A DNA stretch of 64,000 bases from Sipunculus nudus (Eukaryota > Annelida > Sipuncula > Golfingiida > Sipunculidae): the NCBI GenBank assembly GCA_026874595.1, contig CM049306.1, forward strand, positions 21,137,019-21,201,018, read 5' to 3'. The first letter of the stretch is position 1; each line of letters begins with the position of its first letter. Made by a program: the position numbers and the translations under genes. This document shows positions 1-11,702 of this stretch, one piece after another. The notes beneath the pieces are model-generated. The model made no database searches. It saw only the letters and a list, made by a program, of their open reading frames with translations, and had not been told where the DNA came from.

Positions 1-1586
1 GATGGATTGCCATGGTAACGTAGTCCCCACTGCCAAGTTTCAGGTGCGTTGATCGAATGTGCATCAGGATTTGCGCGTATATTACCGAGGGTAGGGTGGG
101 TAATAAGGGCTGTAGGGTGGTGGTGGACCTGTAATATGAAAAATATACTATGTAATTTAATACCTATTCAAATACCTAGGTTTTTATGCAGCATGATATA
201 CTACACATGTATTTTCAGTTAATCACGTGTGACTAATGCTGGTATTAATGCAATAATCTTAACTTAACATATAGATTTTTAAATGTCATTCTAATTTCTT
301 CATACATCTTTTGTAAAGGTACGTATTCAAAATGAGTACCGGGTAAAGATAATAAAATAAAGAACAGGCAGAAAAATTGGTAGTTGGTAAATGATGCAAA
401 ATTAATACAGTACAAATGCAGTGCTCCCAAGTATTTATACCTGGTCTTCTATGTATTTTATGCGGTAATATTTTTTTTTATTTCATTTAACCGACATTTT
501 ATTTTCATTTTCGATCATTTTGAATTTAATCTGTAGTTGTCATTTCCAGGAAGGTTATTTTTTATTTCCCGGTTAACAGACGGTTGTACCAGACCAGATG
601 AACCAGAGTTAATCACGTGATATTGAGCAGACGACAGTTGTGGAGCCCGCTTTCTTACATACCGGGAGGAGGCGCCTGGCCTGTCGGGTAGTGTATAGCT
701 CCGGGCTGGTTAGGCACGGTGTAGGCAGTTTGCTGTAATAGATTTACAACGCATATAAATATCTACATAAGAAACAGTGGGTTATTTTTATTTTTTTAAT
801 AGCGGAAATAGAGGAAAACATTGAATAAAAGTGTGGTAATAGACTACTCCGGTCCATTTGAGGCGCTCTTTTAGTGATTATATTTCATTTTTTATGAGTT
901 TTGGGAAAATTAGAAGATGAGTTTACGTAGGCTTATTTACAAATAACCTGTAGAAAACTCAGTCTCCGCTAGCAGGAAATAATGTATTCATATTCGACAA
1001 TCATATTTATGTAATCTTTTTCTTACAAAACTAAAAACGTCAGAAATTAATATAAAGTGATATGCAAACGTGATAAAACATAAATCTTGAGTTTAGCCTC
1101 CCTCAGCCCTTTATCCCCCCCCCCCCCCCCCCGAAACCGTCATTAAGAAACACCATTGCTTCAACATAACTCCGTTACAGCTATAAATCCATAAATCCAA
1201 CCATCCATTACTTTTACGATTATCATGATTTATAAAACATCGTAATCGATATACTTCATAATAATCTCTAGATAAATAATAATGCTTGGCATATACTTAA
1301 ATTATAGTAAAATAAACATAAATGCTACAAAACACCTCTTGAGCAAACGATGGTTGATGGCAAAAATGGGCACCGTTCTTCCAACCTTTTTATTTAAACG
1401 AATTTCAATCATTCCTCTTCAAATTAGCTGTTTTTTATTGCATTGGTAAAGTGCTAGTAATTTTCACCATTATTGTGTTGAAATACCTTACCTTTTAAGC
1501 AATGTAAAATGCAGAAGTACCAGTGCCATGACACATTGTACCGAATTCAAATCGTTCACGTATCTAATAAACCATGGGGCACTAAC
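1..1586. other. No gene recognised; AT-rich non-coding
   Basis: I see no convincing coding exon, RNA gene or element with defined ends. The only small open frame (245-430, minus) has no family resemblance. A homopolymer C tract is listed separately. Confidence 0.6.
1115..1132. repeat. Poly-C tract (18 bp)
   Basis: An uninterrupted run of 18 C residues. It is one of several long C/G homopolymers in the window, which is otherwise AT-rich. Confidence 0.95.
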
Positions 1587-1772
1587 CGTTACTGTGACAG
1601 ATGAATAGCCGGCAGGTGGCGCTGTAAGGAATACAGTGGGAGGAGGACCGTGGTGGCGGTGAGGATGCGGATGGCCAGAATTGTGTGCCATTCTACTCGC
1701 CAGGGCGGCGCCAGCTGTCTGTTCCCTCATGTTTGCATGCTGCGCCATATGGTGCTGTTGGTTGGCCCGTGC
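1587..1772 (-). CDS. Candidate internal coding exon, His/Pro/Ala-rich
   Basis: On the minus strand a 186-bp segment (62 codons, divisible by three) is open throughout. It is bordered upstream by an acceptor-like ATAAACAG (cut after 1773) and downstream by a donor-like GTTAGT (1586-1581). The translation begins ARANQQHHMAQHANMREQ, continues through a segment rich in Ala, His and Pro (HPHPHRHHGPPP), and ends with TAPPAGYSSVTVT. Such composition is common in disordered parts of animal transcription or RNA-binding proteins, but I do not recognise the protein. CpG is denser here than in the flanks. Past the donor-like site the frame stays open for about 33 more codons, ending in hydrophobic sequence that looks intronic. 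Splice-site quality was judged by eye. A chance open frame in a GC-richer patch remains possible. Confidence 0.3.
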
Positions 1773-3191
1773 CTGTTTATGACAAACATACGGTAAAGCT
1801 TTGGACTAAACAGTAGCCTCCCCACATGTTAATTATCTCCAACTTGCCATATTTGTTTTCGGCATTATTAATTTTCTTCTTCTTCTTATCATTCTTCCAC
1901 TGTTTTCATCCGATTTCATTGATACTTACCCAAGATGTACCTTACTTTTGTAACAATATGACCATACTTTAGTAATTGGTTTACACTATCGCCACCAGAT
2001 GTTTCTCTGTACTGGCAAATATGCACATATGTATCTGCTTCTTAGCGGCAACATGCTAGAGAGATTAAACAACATGGGATCTCATCAAGTGGTCTTGCCT
2101 TGTGTGTGTGCTTATTAAGCATGAGAGTGATGGCTACAGTCATATTTTAACAACTATGGGCCAAACACTTTGACCCAGTTTCGGAGAACATGGTGGAGAT
2201 CCGTGACTGTCGTATGACAGTTTCAAATCTAGTTATTCCTTTATCTCTTTCAATGCCGTTATAGAACCATCCAAGGGCCTAGAGACGTCTGGATTACTAA
2301 CGCAATAGCACCCTGCGCAGGCTCGGGCCTCAAGAGTTCAACTCTGCTCTTTAGGGATTGTTGGAGTTAAAATCTGACTCCCACAATGCACCGGGGCTTT
2401 GGTGTAAATGTATTGAAAAGGAATATATAATCCGTTCAATTGTGTTGGAAAAGAATTGTTTCAAGGTAAATTACATAAACATTGGTGTTTTTGTATTAAG
2501 GACTTCAAAGAAAAGTAATATTTTGTAATTAACTGTCTTTTCATGGGGTTAAAAGGGTCCAGATGTTTAGTAAGTTTAAAAAACACTGTCAATAGTGGCG
2601 TTCCTTTTTCAACGGAACCCTCAAAATCATTTGGCTCCATAAATTGATCCAGTCGTTAAGCAATACAGTCGCTATATGGCGGACAATTGTAGGTGCATGC
2701 TGCCATCTGGCATCTACAAACTAACTTTACGTAAACTCTAACGTCACGTTTTCTTAGCAAAGTACTGATTTTACTTCCTTACCCAGTTGCGTCCATCAAG
2801 GTATGGAATTACGTTTTGAGTAATAATACACATATTTCAGTGGCAAATATAATTTCAAACTGTCGGGCAGGCGTTATAGCTGTAAAATGTTCTCACTGAC
2901 CTCTAGTAAGGCGGCCTTTCCCAGGTTGCCATGGAGAGCGGCGTTTATTGCTTTCCCGTGCAGTCTCGCCTCCTTCCGTTCATGTCTCATTTCTTGCTGT
3001 ATAAATATAAGATGTTATCAATATACCGTTAAATATTTGAACTATGTTGTGGTATTTTTTTTATATAAAGCATGTTTAATGTTTGAAACATCCGATACCG
3101 CATCCTTAATAGATTGGCTGCTGTATTACACTGATACGTTTAGATGAGAGTAGTTGCCTCGAACATAGGTCACAACCGGCCATACGGTATG
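1773..3191. other. No gene recognised
   Basis: Non-coding sequence. The open frame at 2887-3147 (plus) shows no domain and no splice-site support. I see nothing with defined ends. Confidence 0.55.
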
Positions 3192-4165
3192 CTACGGCCT
3201 GTTTGTGTTCAATCATGGGGTTGTCCCACTTAAGCCTCGGTCACTTAAGCCTCGATGACCGCACACCATAGAGTACCGTACGGTGTTTGGGACTGCAGGA
3301 TTACGGTCGTTGCTGTGTCTCTGCGGCCCTTGAAAAATGCAAAGCTGCCGGACGTCAACCGCAAGGAGTAGCCCAACATACCTGCATTACGGCGACCGTA
3401 TTCCGGTTTTGACCAGGACCAGCAGCCGACTTTTCATTTGACCAGGCAGTCACCTCGTGGTCGCCTGTATGGTAGGAAGTAGTCTTCTGAAGTCGCAAAA
3501 AGACTCGTGGCCTCTTACGTGTCGCTGCTGGATTTTCAACATATTTAAAATTCTCAGGTGACAGCTTATTTGACGCAAGTAAGCGTAGCGCCTGTCCTAC
3601 TTGCGTGGGGGCTATCGTAGGCTGTCGCCAGGTCACGTAGGTCGTCGAAGGTGCTGTTGTAGGCTGGCGCTAGGTGACGTGGGTTTTCGTAGGTGCTTTC
3701 GTGGGCTGTCGTAACTTAGTACAAGGCCCACCTTTGTCTCCGGCTCCTCACATAGCGCAGGGTCGAGACTCGTCGAAGTTTGTCGTGGGTGGACGTAGCA
3801 TGAATTTTGGTATTGAAGGTTGTCACCAGTGTGGTCGTAAGTTGTCGTAGATGTGGTCGTAGGTAATTGTCCTTTGTCGCGGCGATTGTGTCACCGGTTG
3901 CCGGCAGCTCGACGTAGCTTGACGTCTCGTAGGCGTCAACATGTTGTAGCTTGTAGACTTTATTCGTAAAGGGATTCTTGACGCTTGTTTTTTCGGCGCC
4001 CTGCCACGGACAAGACGATCGCCAGCAGTCGCCTCAAAAGTCGCCTATGTGAGACAGCCTCATGATCACGTGCCACGCAAGTCACTCTTGCGAAATTTCA
4101 AGGTCGTCGACAAACTTCCGTGGCACGTGAGTTTCGCACTAATTTTGGACACAAACAGGCCGTAG
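3192..4165. mobile_element. Non-autonomous inverted-repeat element, CpG-rich
   Basis: The left end (3192-3210, starting CTACGGCCTGTTTGTGT) and the right end (4147-4165) are reverse complements at 18 of 19 positions, enclosing 974 bp. The interior is GC- and CpG-richer than the flanks and holds many degenerate GTCGTAGGT-like words. It also has three clear hairpins: ACGCAAGTA/TACTTGCGT at 3574-3606, CACGTGCCACG/CGTGGCACGTG at 4067-4129, and GCAAG/CTTGC near 4076-4090. No transposase is visible. The open frame at 3355-3636 (minus) is compositional. No clear target-site duplication was found, so the superfamily is undetermined. Confidence 0.6.
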
Positions 4166-6246
4166 GACCCCGTAAGCCGATTGTAAATATGACTTTCCCT
4201 CTTCTTCTGCCACCTCCACGGCCCCCATAGCACTCAAAATTCGCAGGGGACGTACGAACCCAAAATTCGGGTACTATTTTAAGTCAGCGAATCGATTTCA
4301 TTGACATGTAAAGCACGTTAAATCTTAGGTTTTATTAAAGTGTTTATGAACACTCGACTTAAATTTCATATATATTATTTCGTAACTTCAGGTTTTAATC
4401 GGCATAATTTTTTTGGTTTTGTGTTCAAAATTTTGTGATAAATATTGTGCCACAAAAATTAACACAAAATTCAAATCTAGGGTGGGATGGGAGGGTATTA
4501 ACTGTTTATATTATATGGAGATTAAGGGTGGGTTGGTCGTCCTTTGATGTATATCTCTTAAAAGTTGGGCTCTCAAATTCATGGACACTGATAACCAACT
4601 AATTAAATAAAATTAAATAATCCACAAATGATTTTGAATCCACGGAATAATATTCTGCATCATAGAACAGATCATATTAAGGACGCAGAATTATCATTTT
4701 TAATAAATTACCAACTTTGAAAAACCTAACCTATGTAGATAGGACCTTGAGTTTTAGCACGCAGGAGCTTTGTGTGCAAATTATGTAAAATGCCTTACTC
4801 TGTGAGCCTTATTTGCCTCTCTGGCCAAACGCCTGTCCGTGCGATCCATTTTTGCTCTGAAAATAAAATATAAAATAAAACTAGACATGAAGTCTGGGCC
4901 ACATGTTCATCTTCGTCAATGTCCTAATCGAACTTTGCTGTGTGCTGCACAGAAGCATTTGTGTCAAGGTTCATAAACTACATGGCTTAATCATAGGTTA
5001 TCACTAAAACAAAGGCGACGTCAGATATCAATGAATGCCCCTTTGGAAAACGAAATTGCCCTCACAGTTGAAAATCAAACATAATGCTACTCTAGATTAC
5101 CCCAGATTACCTCTGAAAACCCTCTACAAAGTTTCAACAATATATCTTCATAACTATTTGAAATTGTTAACTGACAAACCAAGGGAAAACATATTACCTC
5201 ACCGCATGGCGGAGATACGAAATTGTGTAATTAAAATTAAAATCAAAAGTACTGCTGATCCCACATTATGTATAATTACCGTTAATAAAAGGTAGGGAAT
5301 GAAAGAGTCAAAGCATTTAAACAGCATGACCGACAATGGTTAAAGGCTATAGGTCCATGGCCAGTTGGTGGCACTGTCCTTTCAGTGGTGATGGAGGATA
5401 CATTACAATAATGATATATACGGAAATTCAAGATATAGGGAACTTATATGAGGTTCTATGTAGATTTTTTAACTTTGAGGTTTGTTGGTTGGGGTGGGGG
5501 GATGTGGGGGGGGGGGGGGGGGCAAGAACATCCAGTTCTTCAACACATAAAATATTTCACTTTGTTCTGTCTCCATTTGTCGCATTGCCATGAAGGAGGT
5601 GTTTTTCATATTTTGATCGGGATACACCGTGATACACACTGGTATATATACATGTTTAAACATGTTGGACACTATAAAAGATTTATAAATAGGCAAATGG
5701 CCTATACATACATTTTAAATGTACTCAGAAAACACCAGTAGTACAGCATTTCTAGTGTAATAGAAAGGCGAAACCTTTGTTTAGTCTAGCTGACGGTTTA
5801 ATTTTTTATCAAAAGCTTTCGGGTGCTCGGTCCCTGTCTTTTACACTTACTCAAGTATACAGACTATTCCACTCTTATTAGAATTATAGCACTATTAGTC
5901 AGATGTGTTAAATTTTTAATGGTTAACTGCTTGTCCTATTCGCCCTCGTGAATCCTACCTGTCTTGTCCGGCCACGCCCCGAACCTGCTCCTACACCTGA
6001 TCTGTGTTTACTATATTATACCGTTTATACTTTGGTTCGCGTACAGGAACTGTGTACACACGAGATTGATTTATATATGTGAAGGGCTTCGTCATCAGCA
6101 CGTGGTACTGTCATGGGACTCTTACCAGTGTATATTGTAGCTCGTAAACGACACTTATTTGATCAGATAAAGGAGTTCTAAATATAGACAACACGGAAAC
6201 AAATGTCCACACGATGATAGCTAGAGTCATGTGGGCATAATATTTG

Positions 6247-6249
<3 letters not shown>
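4166..6249. other. No gene recognised
   Basis: AT-rich non-coding sequence. Open frames around 5035-5741 overlap a G-rich tract and lack domains, splice borders or codon character. Confidence 0.55.
5506..5522. repeat. Poly-G tract (17 bp)
   Basis: An uninterrupted run of G, preceded by shorter G runs from about 5491. The cluster could form a G-quadruplex on the plus strand. Confidence 0.95.
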
Positions 6250-6295
<46 letters not shown>

Positions 6296-6586
6296 ACATA
6301 TATATATATATTCATAATATACTTATGTATGTATACCCAATATGCAAATATTTATATGAAGTCATAAATATAGTCAACATGAAACTACATATGTTACAAG
6401 CCCTTAATACAAAAATATATAAATATATATATATATATTTATATATATTTATCCACAAACACACACGTTTATATATGTATATATATATTTAAACAGATAT
6501 ATATATACAGATATATATATATATTTAGATAAACTGCCTAATATACTTATCGAAAACCAAGGCGCAATCATATTATCTGTATATAT

Positions 6587-6635
<49 letters not shown>
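6250..6635. repeat. (TA)n microsatellite cluster
   Basis: Long (TA)n runs lie at 6250-6282 and 6579-6635. Shorter interrupted runs lie around 6295-6312, 6424-6450 and 6480-6525. Open frames here translate to Tyr-Ile repeats and are not genes. Confidence 0.95.
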
Positions 6636-6643
<8 letters not shown>

Positions 6644-6650
6644 CAGTTGG

Positions 6651-7110
6651 TGTAAAAGAATGAAATAAAGTGTAAAGTATTTCAATGGTATCCGTTTCAG
6701 AATTAACGCCTTGTAAGGTGCATGTCATATATTTTTAATTCATCAACTATCAATACACACTCACAATTCTACCTGAAGAGGCTGTAAAAGGGTCTGCATG
6801 CAGGTGTCTTTGCTTCACTCCTTGTGCAATCGTCTCCTTGTATTCATTATAATATAGATACGTAAAAGACATGCCAGGAACACAGAGAAAAGAGTCTAAC
6901 TTGCTTGCCAAGGAAACTGACCCGCTTATAGCCAAGTACAAAATCATGCATGCAACGTCAAAGGCCATGTTTTTTTTAAACGGTTATATAAATATGTATT
7001 TTCATTGACAAACTAGAATAAGTGTAGTCGACAGGCGACTACGTGTATTCGCCTAAATCAGAGAGGTACGCGTAAAGTGGTGATAGGATATCGAGGTGTT
7101 GGGAAAACCT
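6651..7110. other. No gene recognised
   Basis: A short non-coding stretch between the TA cluster and the AGGTGGCGCCACCT repeat block. Nothing supported. Confidence 0.5.
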
Positions 7111-8180
7111 TGTGTGGTAGATGACATATAACATGAACGATATAGATGAGTTGGTGTGGTATTGTTATGATGTAAAGGCTGAATTACCTGGAGAGAGGGA
7201 GATAGGTGGCGCCACCTGTCATATCAACAACAAAAATCTATCCAAGATGTATACACGTGCAAAATTTCATGTGAATAAATCCAGCCACTGCAGAGATATG
7301 CATGATTTTATCCCAAGACAGACAAATAGATTTTACCATTTTTAGGTATAATAAAGGGCTATGTTAGACCAATACACTTGCAAAATTTCAGGCTGATATG
7401 TCAAACCAGTCCTGAGATATTAGCATGGTTGTTTGGAGCATATACGGGGAGGTAGGTGGCGCCACCTGTCAAAAGAAATGAAAAAAACTATCCAAGATGA
7501 ATAAACATGTAAAATTTTAGCCCAATCGGTCAAACGAGTCCTGAGATATCAGCATGGATGTCTGCACTGCAAACGCATAGGTAGGTGGCGCCACCTGTCA
7601 TATCAACGAAAAATCGATCCAAGATGTTTAAACGTGCAAAATTTCAGGAGAATAAGTCCAACCACTGCAGAGATACATGATTTTATCCAAAGGCAGATAA
7701 ACGATGGCCGCTGTGCAAAAACGGATGCAGATGGCGCCACCAGTTTTGGGTATGTTTAAGGGCTATGTTAGACCTCTACATATGCAAAATTTCCGTCAAA
7801 CCAGTACTGAGATATTAGCATGAATGTCTGGAGCGTAAACGGGGAGGTAGCTGGCGCCACCTGTCACAAAAATCAAAAACCTTTCCAAGATGTATAAACG
7901 TGCAAAATTTCAGCCCGATGGGTCAAACGAGTCCAGAGATATGGGGGTTTATGTGTGAACACAGACGCACAGATGGACGCAGAGCGCAGAGGAAAGGTCA
8001 GAGGTAAAAACTAAATCGGGGTGCAGCAGTTTACATGTGACCCGAACATAATCCCGGGTTTCGTAAAATTCCACCCAGCGGTTACGGAGGAGTTCCCCGG
8101 ACACCTACGCGGAGGCGGCGGCGGCAGTGGGCTGAAAATATAGTATCCGCAAAACTTTGTTTTGGCGGATACAGTAAACC
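7110..8180. repeat. Dispersed repeat with five AGGTGGCGCCACCT-type palindromic units
   Basis: Diverged copies share words such as GTGCAAAATTTCA, GTCAAACGAGTCC and GAGATATTAGCATG. Each unit contains a palindrome: exact AGGTGGCGCCACCT at 7204-7217, 7454-7467 and 7583-7596, and degenerate forms at about 7730-7743 and 7849-7862. Spacings are 250, 129, about 147 and about 119 bp, suggesting units of about 125 bp with one palindrome lost between the first two. The right end (about 8040-8170) holds GCGGCGGCGGCAG and a GTATCCGC...GCGGATAC hairpin (about 8145-8171), a possible terminus. No protein is encoded. Confidence 0.7.
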
Positions 8181-9938
8181 ATAATTACTTGTTTGAACTT
8201 AATTGCAGACCCCCTGGACCAAGATCACTAAATAGCTGTGTGGTTGTTTAACTCAATTTCAAGCATACATTATACGTCGATCAATAATTCAAAATCAAAT
8301 GTCATTTATCTTATCAGGAAATATTATGGAGTATAATCACCTCAGCTGTCAGTCATACTATCATAGCTTACTAACTGATCGTATATACGTCTCCACCGGA
8401 CATCTTACAAACTAAAATTTTCATGTACTATATCAAAATTTCAACTGACTTTTTCCAAAACACTTGTCCTCCTGGTGACAGGAAAAGAAAATATAGTCTC
8501 AGGTCAAATTCGAGCATTTGTAAACTGTTTCTACGCCGAGACGTGACTTGTTTCATCAGCAGCTGTAGGAGATAGGCTTATAAGGGCCGATATAGCAAAA
8601 TGTAGGCCTGAGATTGCCCGGGACTGCCAATACTTAAAAATGGACAATTACATGAGTCCACAGGGAGAGATTTTATATGTACGAGCGGAGAACAATTCTG
8701 TGCAAAAAATCAATGCCCAAGTACTCCCATGTAGGTTTTTCCCAGTAATTTCTCTCTATATATACACATAAGATCAAAATATTCACCTTATGTCTCAAGT
8801 AATTTATTTAGTAAGATTGTTTTAGATATCCTGTATATATAGGTGTTTTTTTGGTTGTAACTCTAAACATGGAACCCGAAAATCCCGTTCATATACAGTG
8901 AACAACTGTTTGGTCAGGATTGAATGTGTAAAGTACTTATTTCGACAGACAGGTGTCGCCACACAAAACATCATAATTTGTCAGGAATCACAAGGCCGTG
9001 TTTCTTTTTTCTTCCAGTGGAATAGAAACATCTTGGATGTGCAGATTTAAAAAGTAAATTAGCACACGCTAACAATGGGATTATGATATTTAGGCTCTCA
9101 GAACTGTCCTATCAGTATGTGTAAGCACTGTTTCAGTCTTCCCATAACATTTTACAAACTTTCAGTCTGGGTCGCCTATAGACACATTATTATATGAAGG
9201 TTTTTTTTATATTTTGTGATACTTTTTGTTATAAATCATGATATTAGTATATTAATATAATTCAAATAAGAGAATTATTTGACTTAAAATTAATTTAATC
9301 AAGCGTACCTAAAACAAATAGAGAATACCTATGCTCATCATTTTAAAATATGAGAAAACCACCTGAAAATTTTAATTTTGGGTGTTAACTTTGGAAATTA
9401 TGAGTTTAAAGTGTATCAAAGTTTTTTTAATGTACTTGAATATCTTTTAAAACTTTCACCTATAGCGGGCTCCTTATTGAAGATAGGCAAAATAAAATAA
9501 AATATACGCGTTTTATAACATACGTTTGATATTGCATATGTTGTGAATTAAATGTAATTGTTTGAACCATATATGGCTACACGAGAAATAAATATATAAA
9601 CAAAAAAGTTTTAAAATCTTTTAACATTCAGCCAGTTGTGAAAAATCTTGTAGTTTTTATACATATATATATATATACCACGGTGAAGATAATATTTCTA
9701 GCTTTCAGAATATATGACAATCAGCAATCATTAAACTTATACTATTGTAAGAATATGAAATTAAAGTCCAGTTTACTATAATATTACATTCAGAAGCTTA
9801 CAGTATTAAATAAGACATATAAAAGTCAATAGTTCAATTATCTATTAAAACTTCCATAATTCCACTAAAATGTTCAAACATTTCACTATCAATAGCATAA
9901 AATTTTGTACAAAATGACGAAGCATAAAAATATACCAT
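8181..9938. other. No gene recognised
   Basis: AT-rich non-coding DNA with a short (TA)n at about 9661-9676. No exon-like open frame or defined repeat was found. Confidence 0.55.
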
Positions 9939-10085
9939 GAACAAATATGTTTATAATTTACTTTTAAATTCTGAGAGACTATTGGCTTCTCTTGGAGAAT
10001 CTGGTTGGTCATTCCACAGTTTAGGGCCAATAACACTGAATGCCCGATTTTGTACACAGGAGGATTTGGTATAATCGATATTTCC
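9939..10085 (-). pseudogene. LINE reverse-transcriptase C-terminal relic
   Basis: The minus-strand translation includes NRAFSVIGPKLWNDQPDS followed by REANSLSEFKSKL. This matches the block that closes the polymerase ORF of many jockey/CR1-like non-LTR retrotransposons: an RAFSVxGPKLWN core, then a Leu/Ser-rich stretch and FKxxLKTYLF. Here the codon before the expected TYLF is a TAA stop (9951-9953). TYLF follows in frame, so a single Lys-to-stop change would explain the break. Only this terminal block is recognisable, with no upstream catalytic YxDD region. The copy is 5'-truncated, as is usual for dead LINEs. The family assignment comes from recalled motif resemblance. Confidence 0.6.
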
Positions 10086-10129
10086 AGGACTCATTCCTGA
10101 GGTGCCTGAATATTTCATTGGCTTGCAGT

Positions 10130-10610
10130 GCACGGATTATACTATGAACAAACACATACACGCACGCACGCTCGCGCGATAAACTTGCTTGCATAATTGG
10201 GAAACTGGTTATACGGTCCAATGGCCGAAACCGCAAGTATAAAGGCGTTGCGTCTCGAAACACTGTCGTTCACAAGATCGGGTTCGGCTCACGAATAACA
10301 TGGCTGGGTCTCCGCTGCTGGGATCGGTAGAGGGAATGTAGGCTGCTTCTGGCTTTGCGGCTGTGGATGCTGTAGCTTTCCTGAAAAGATCACCGACTCG
10401 GGATGGACGGTGGCGGCCTTCGCGACTTTCTGCTTGGCTTGGTGTGACATTGCGTCTGTTGGCTCAGAGAACGTGCTTAAGAAACGCACAGGGCTGAGGT
10501 CTTGACCACAGCAAACCTGTAGCTGCTCGAAGAGCGTAAACTTTCTTTGGCTTGGCTCGCGCGATCTGACAGGAGATGACACCTGGATTATTCCTAGCCA
10601 CATGTATACA
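10130..10610. promoter_or_regulatory. CpG-rich island-like segment
   Basis: CpG is markedly dense here compared with the AT-rich flanks (for example ACGCTCGCGCGATAAA and GGCTCGCGCGATC). In molluscs most CpG depletion follows germline methylation, so a CpG-dense patch could be an unmethylated promoter or 5' exon, or a young insertion. It overlaps the open frame at 10289-10603 (minus). No TATA box or initiator stands out. Confidence 0.35.
10289..10603 (-). CDS. Unassigned open frame in CpG-rich island, possible 5' exon
   Basis: A 104-codon minus-strand frame begins MWLGIIQVSSPVRSREPSQR. An internal Met gives MSHQAKQKVAKAATVHPESV, and the frame ends in a Gln/Pro-rich tail (HPQPQSQKQPTFPLPIPAAE). 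CTCCTGTCAG upstream of codon 13 could be an acceptor, and CTACAG|GTTTGC within the frame could be a donor, so the true coding part may be shorter. I recognise no domain. The frame lies in the same orientation as the candidate exon at 1587-1772 and could be an upstream exon of the same gene, but nothing in the sequence links them. Chance openness from low stop density in GC-rich DNA is a real alternative. Confidence 0.22.
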   Translation of the reverse strand: MWLGIIQVSSPVRSREPSQRKFTLFEQLQVCCGQDLSPVRFLSTFSEPTDAMSHQAKQKVAKAATVHPESVIFSGKLQHPQPQSQKQPTFPLPIPAAETQPCYS

Positions 10611-11465
10611 AAACTGAGGAAAGATTGATAATAACACCATCATACCTTAATCCTCATTAAATAGACAGCGCCACCACCAGCCATTTACCTTTCGTTTAAA
10701 AAATAAAATAAGCTACGGGAAAAGCATTTGAATATTTATGTTATGTAACTTCATATATTTTACTGGTCTGATACGTTTCTGACTAGTTGCATGAATTGAC
10801 ATTTTCACGGATAAATTCACATTTATATACTTGCGGGAGATGAAGGGATGTACACCCTGAACATGCAGTCATTTGGTTCATGTATTTTGTATATATCTCT
10901 TAAAACTTCAGAGAGGGATGTCTTCAGTAACACATAACCAAATTAGATAAATATATTGAAGTGAGAAATATGTAAACTAACTGTATAAATTGTGGCTCCT
11001 GACTCCTATAACCAATAACCTCGGTGCTTTCAATTTCATAAATATAAAAAAAGATGATGCAAATAAAAAAAAATACAACTAACTCGGTAGAAAAATGGAA
11101 ATAAATAACAATAATAAAGACAGTAAAAAACGGGTTGAGTCGTTTATTAAAGTTAATAAACATAAAATGATTGAGAGGTGTCTTCGTACGAAAAACTACC
11201 CATCATTTAGAAAATGTGGATATGCAAACACTTTATATAGGTTCTTGCCACAGATACTGGAAATTCATGGGCAGATGTCAAAATAGTCGGCCAAGATAAA
11301 GATTGGCCCGTGTTCAAAGCCAGTAAAGTATTATATTATTTACCGCAAGATGGCAGAAAACAACTACCTCCAACTCTTCCTGGCTCATGCCATTTGAGGG
11401 AACCAGTTAAAAGCTACCTGGCATTTATCCAGACAGTAAATTATAGGTTTAATGATATTTCCAAT
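10611..11465. other. No gene recognised
   Basis: AT-rich non-coding DNA. The open frames at 10924-11163 (minus) and 11095-11286 (plus) are A/T-driven and have no domain. Confidence 0.5.
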
Positions 11466-11469
11466 AGAT

Positions 11470-11615
11470 GGCGAGAGGTATTATGTTTTACCCTTGGTTA
11501 TTTGGAGTTATTTCTGTGTATGTGTGTCTGCGTATGTGTGTGTGTGTGTAATTTTCCGCGAAGATTCCTGAACAGATTTTGTTAAATTTGTGCAGGGTTA
11601 AGAACAGTCTATTAT
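11470..11615 (+). repeat. Fragment of a widespread GGAGGT-type repeat, 5' half
   Basis: The order GGTATTATGTTTTACCCTTG, then a (TG)n tract (about 11517-11549), then TTTTCCGCGAAGATTCCTG and ACAGATTTTGTTAAATTTGTG matches my memory of a repeat common in invertebrate and fish genomes. In that repeat a gGAGGTattatgtttt start is followed by a TG tract and a cgaa...attcctgaac...attttg segment. Related pieces occur at 33.47, 47.16 and 47.80 kb. Confidence 0.45.
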
Positions 11616-11641
11616 ATTTTTAAGTAAACTGGATACCCGTC

Positions 11642-11645
<4 letters not shown>

Positions 11646-11700
<55 letters not shown>
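11646..11700. repeat. (TA)n microsatellite
   Basis: About 55 bp of uninterrupted alternating A and T. Confidence 0.97.

Positions 11701-11702
<2 letters not shown>

Noticed and set aside
6111-6685. Tyr/Ile-repeat frames
   Set aside because: Readings of (TA)n microsatellites.
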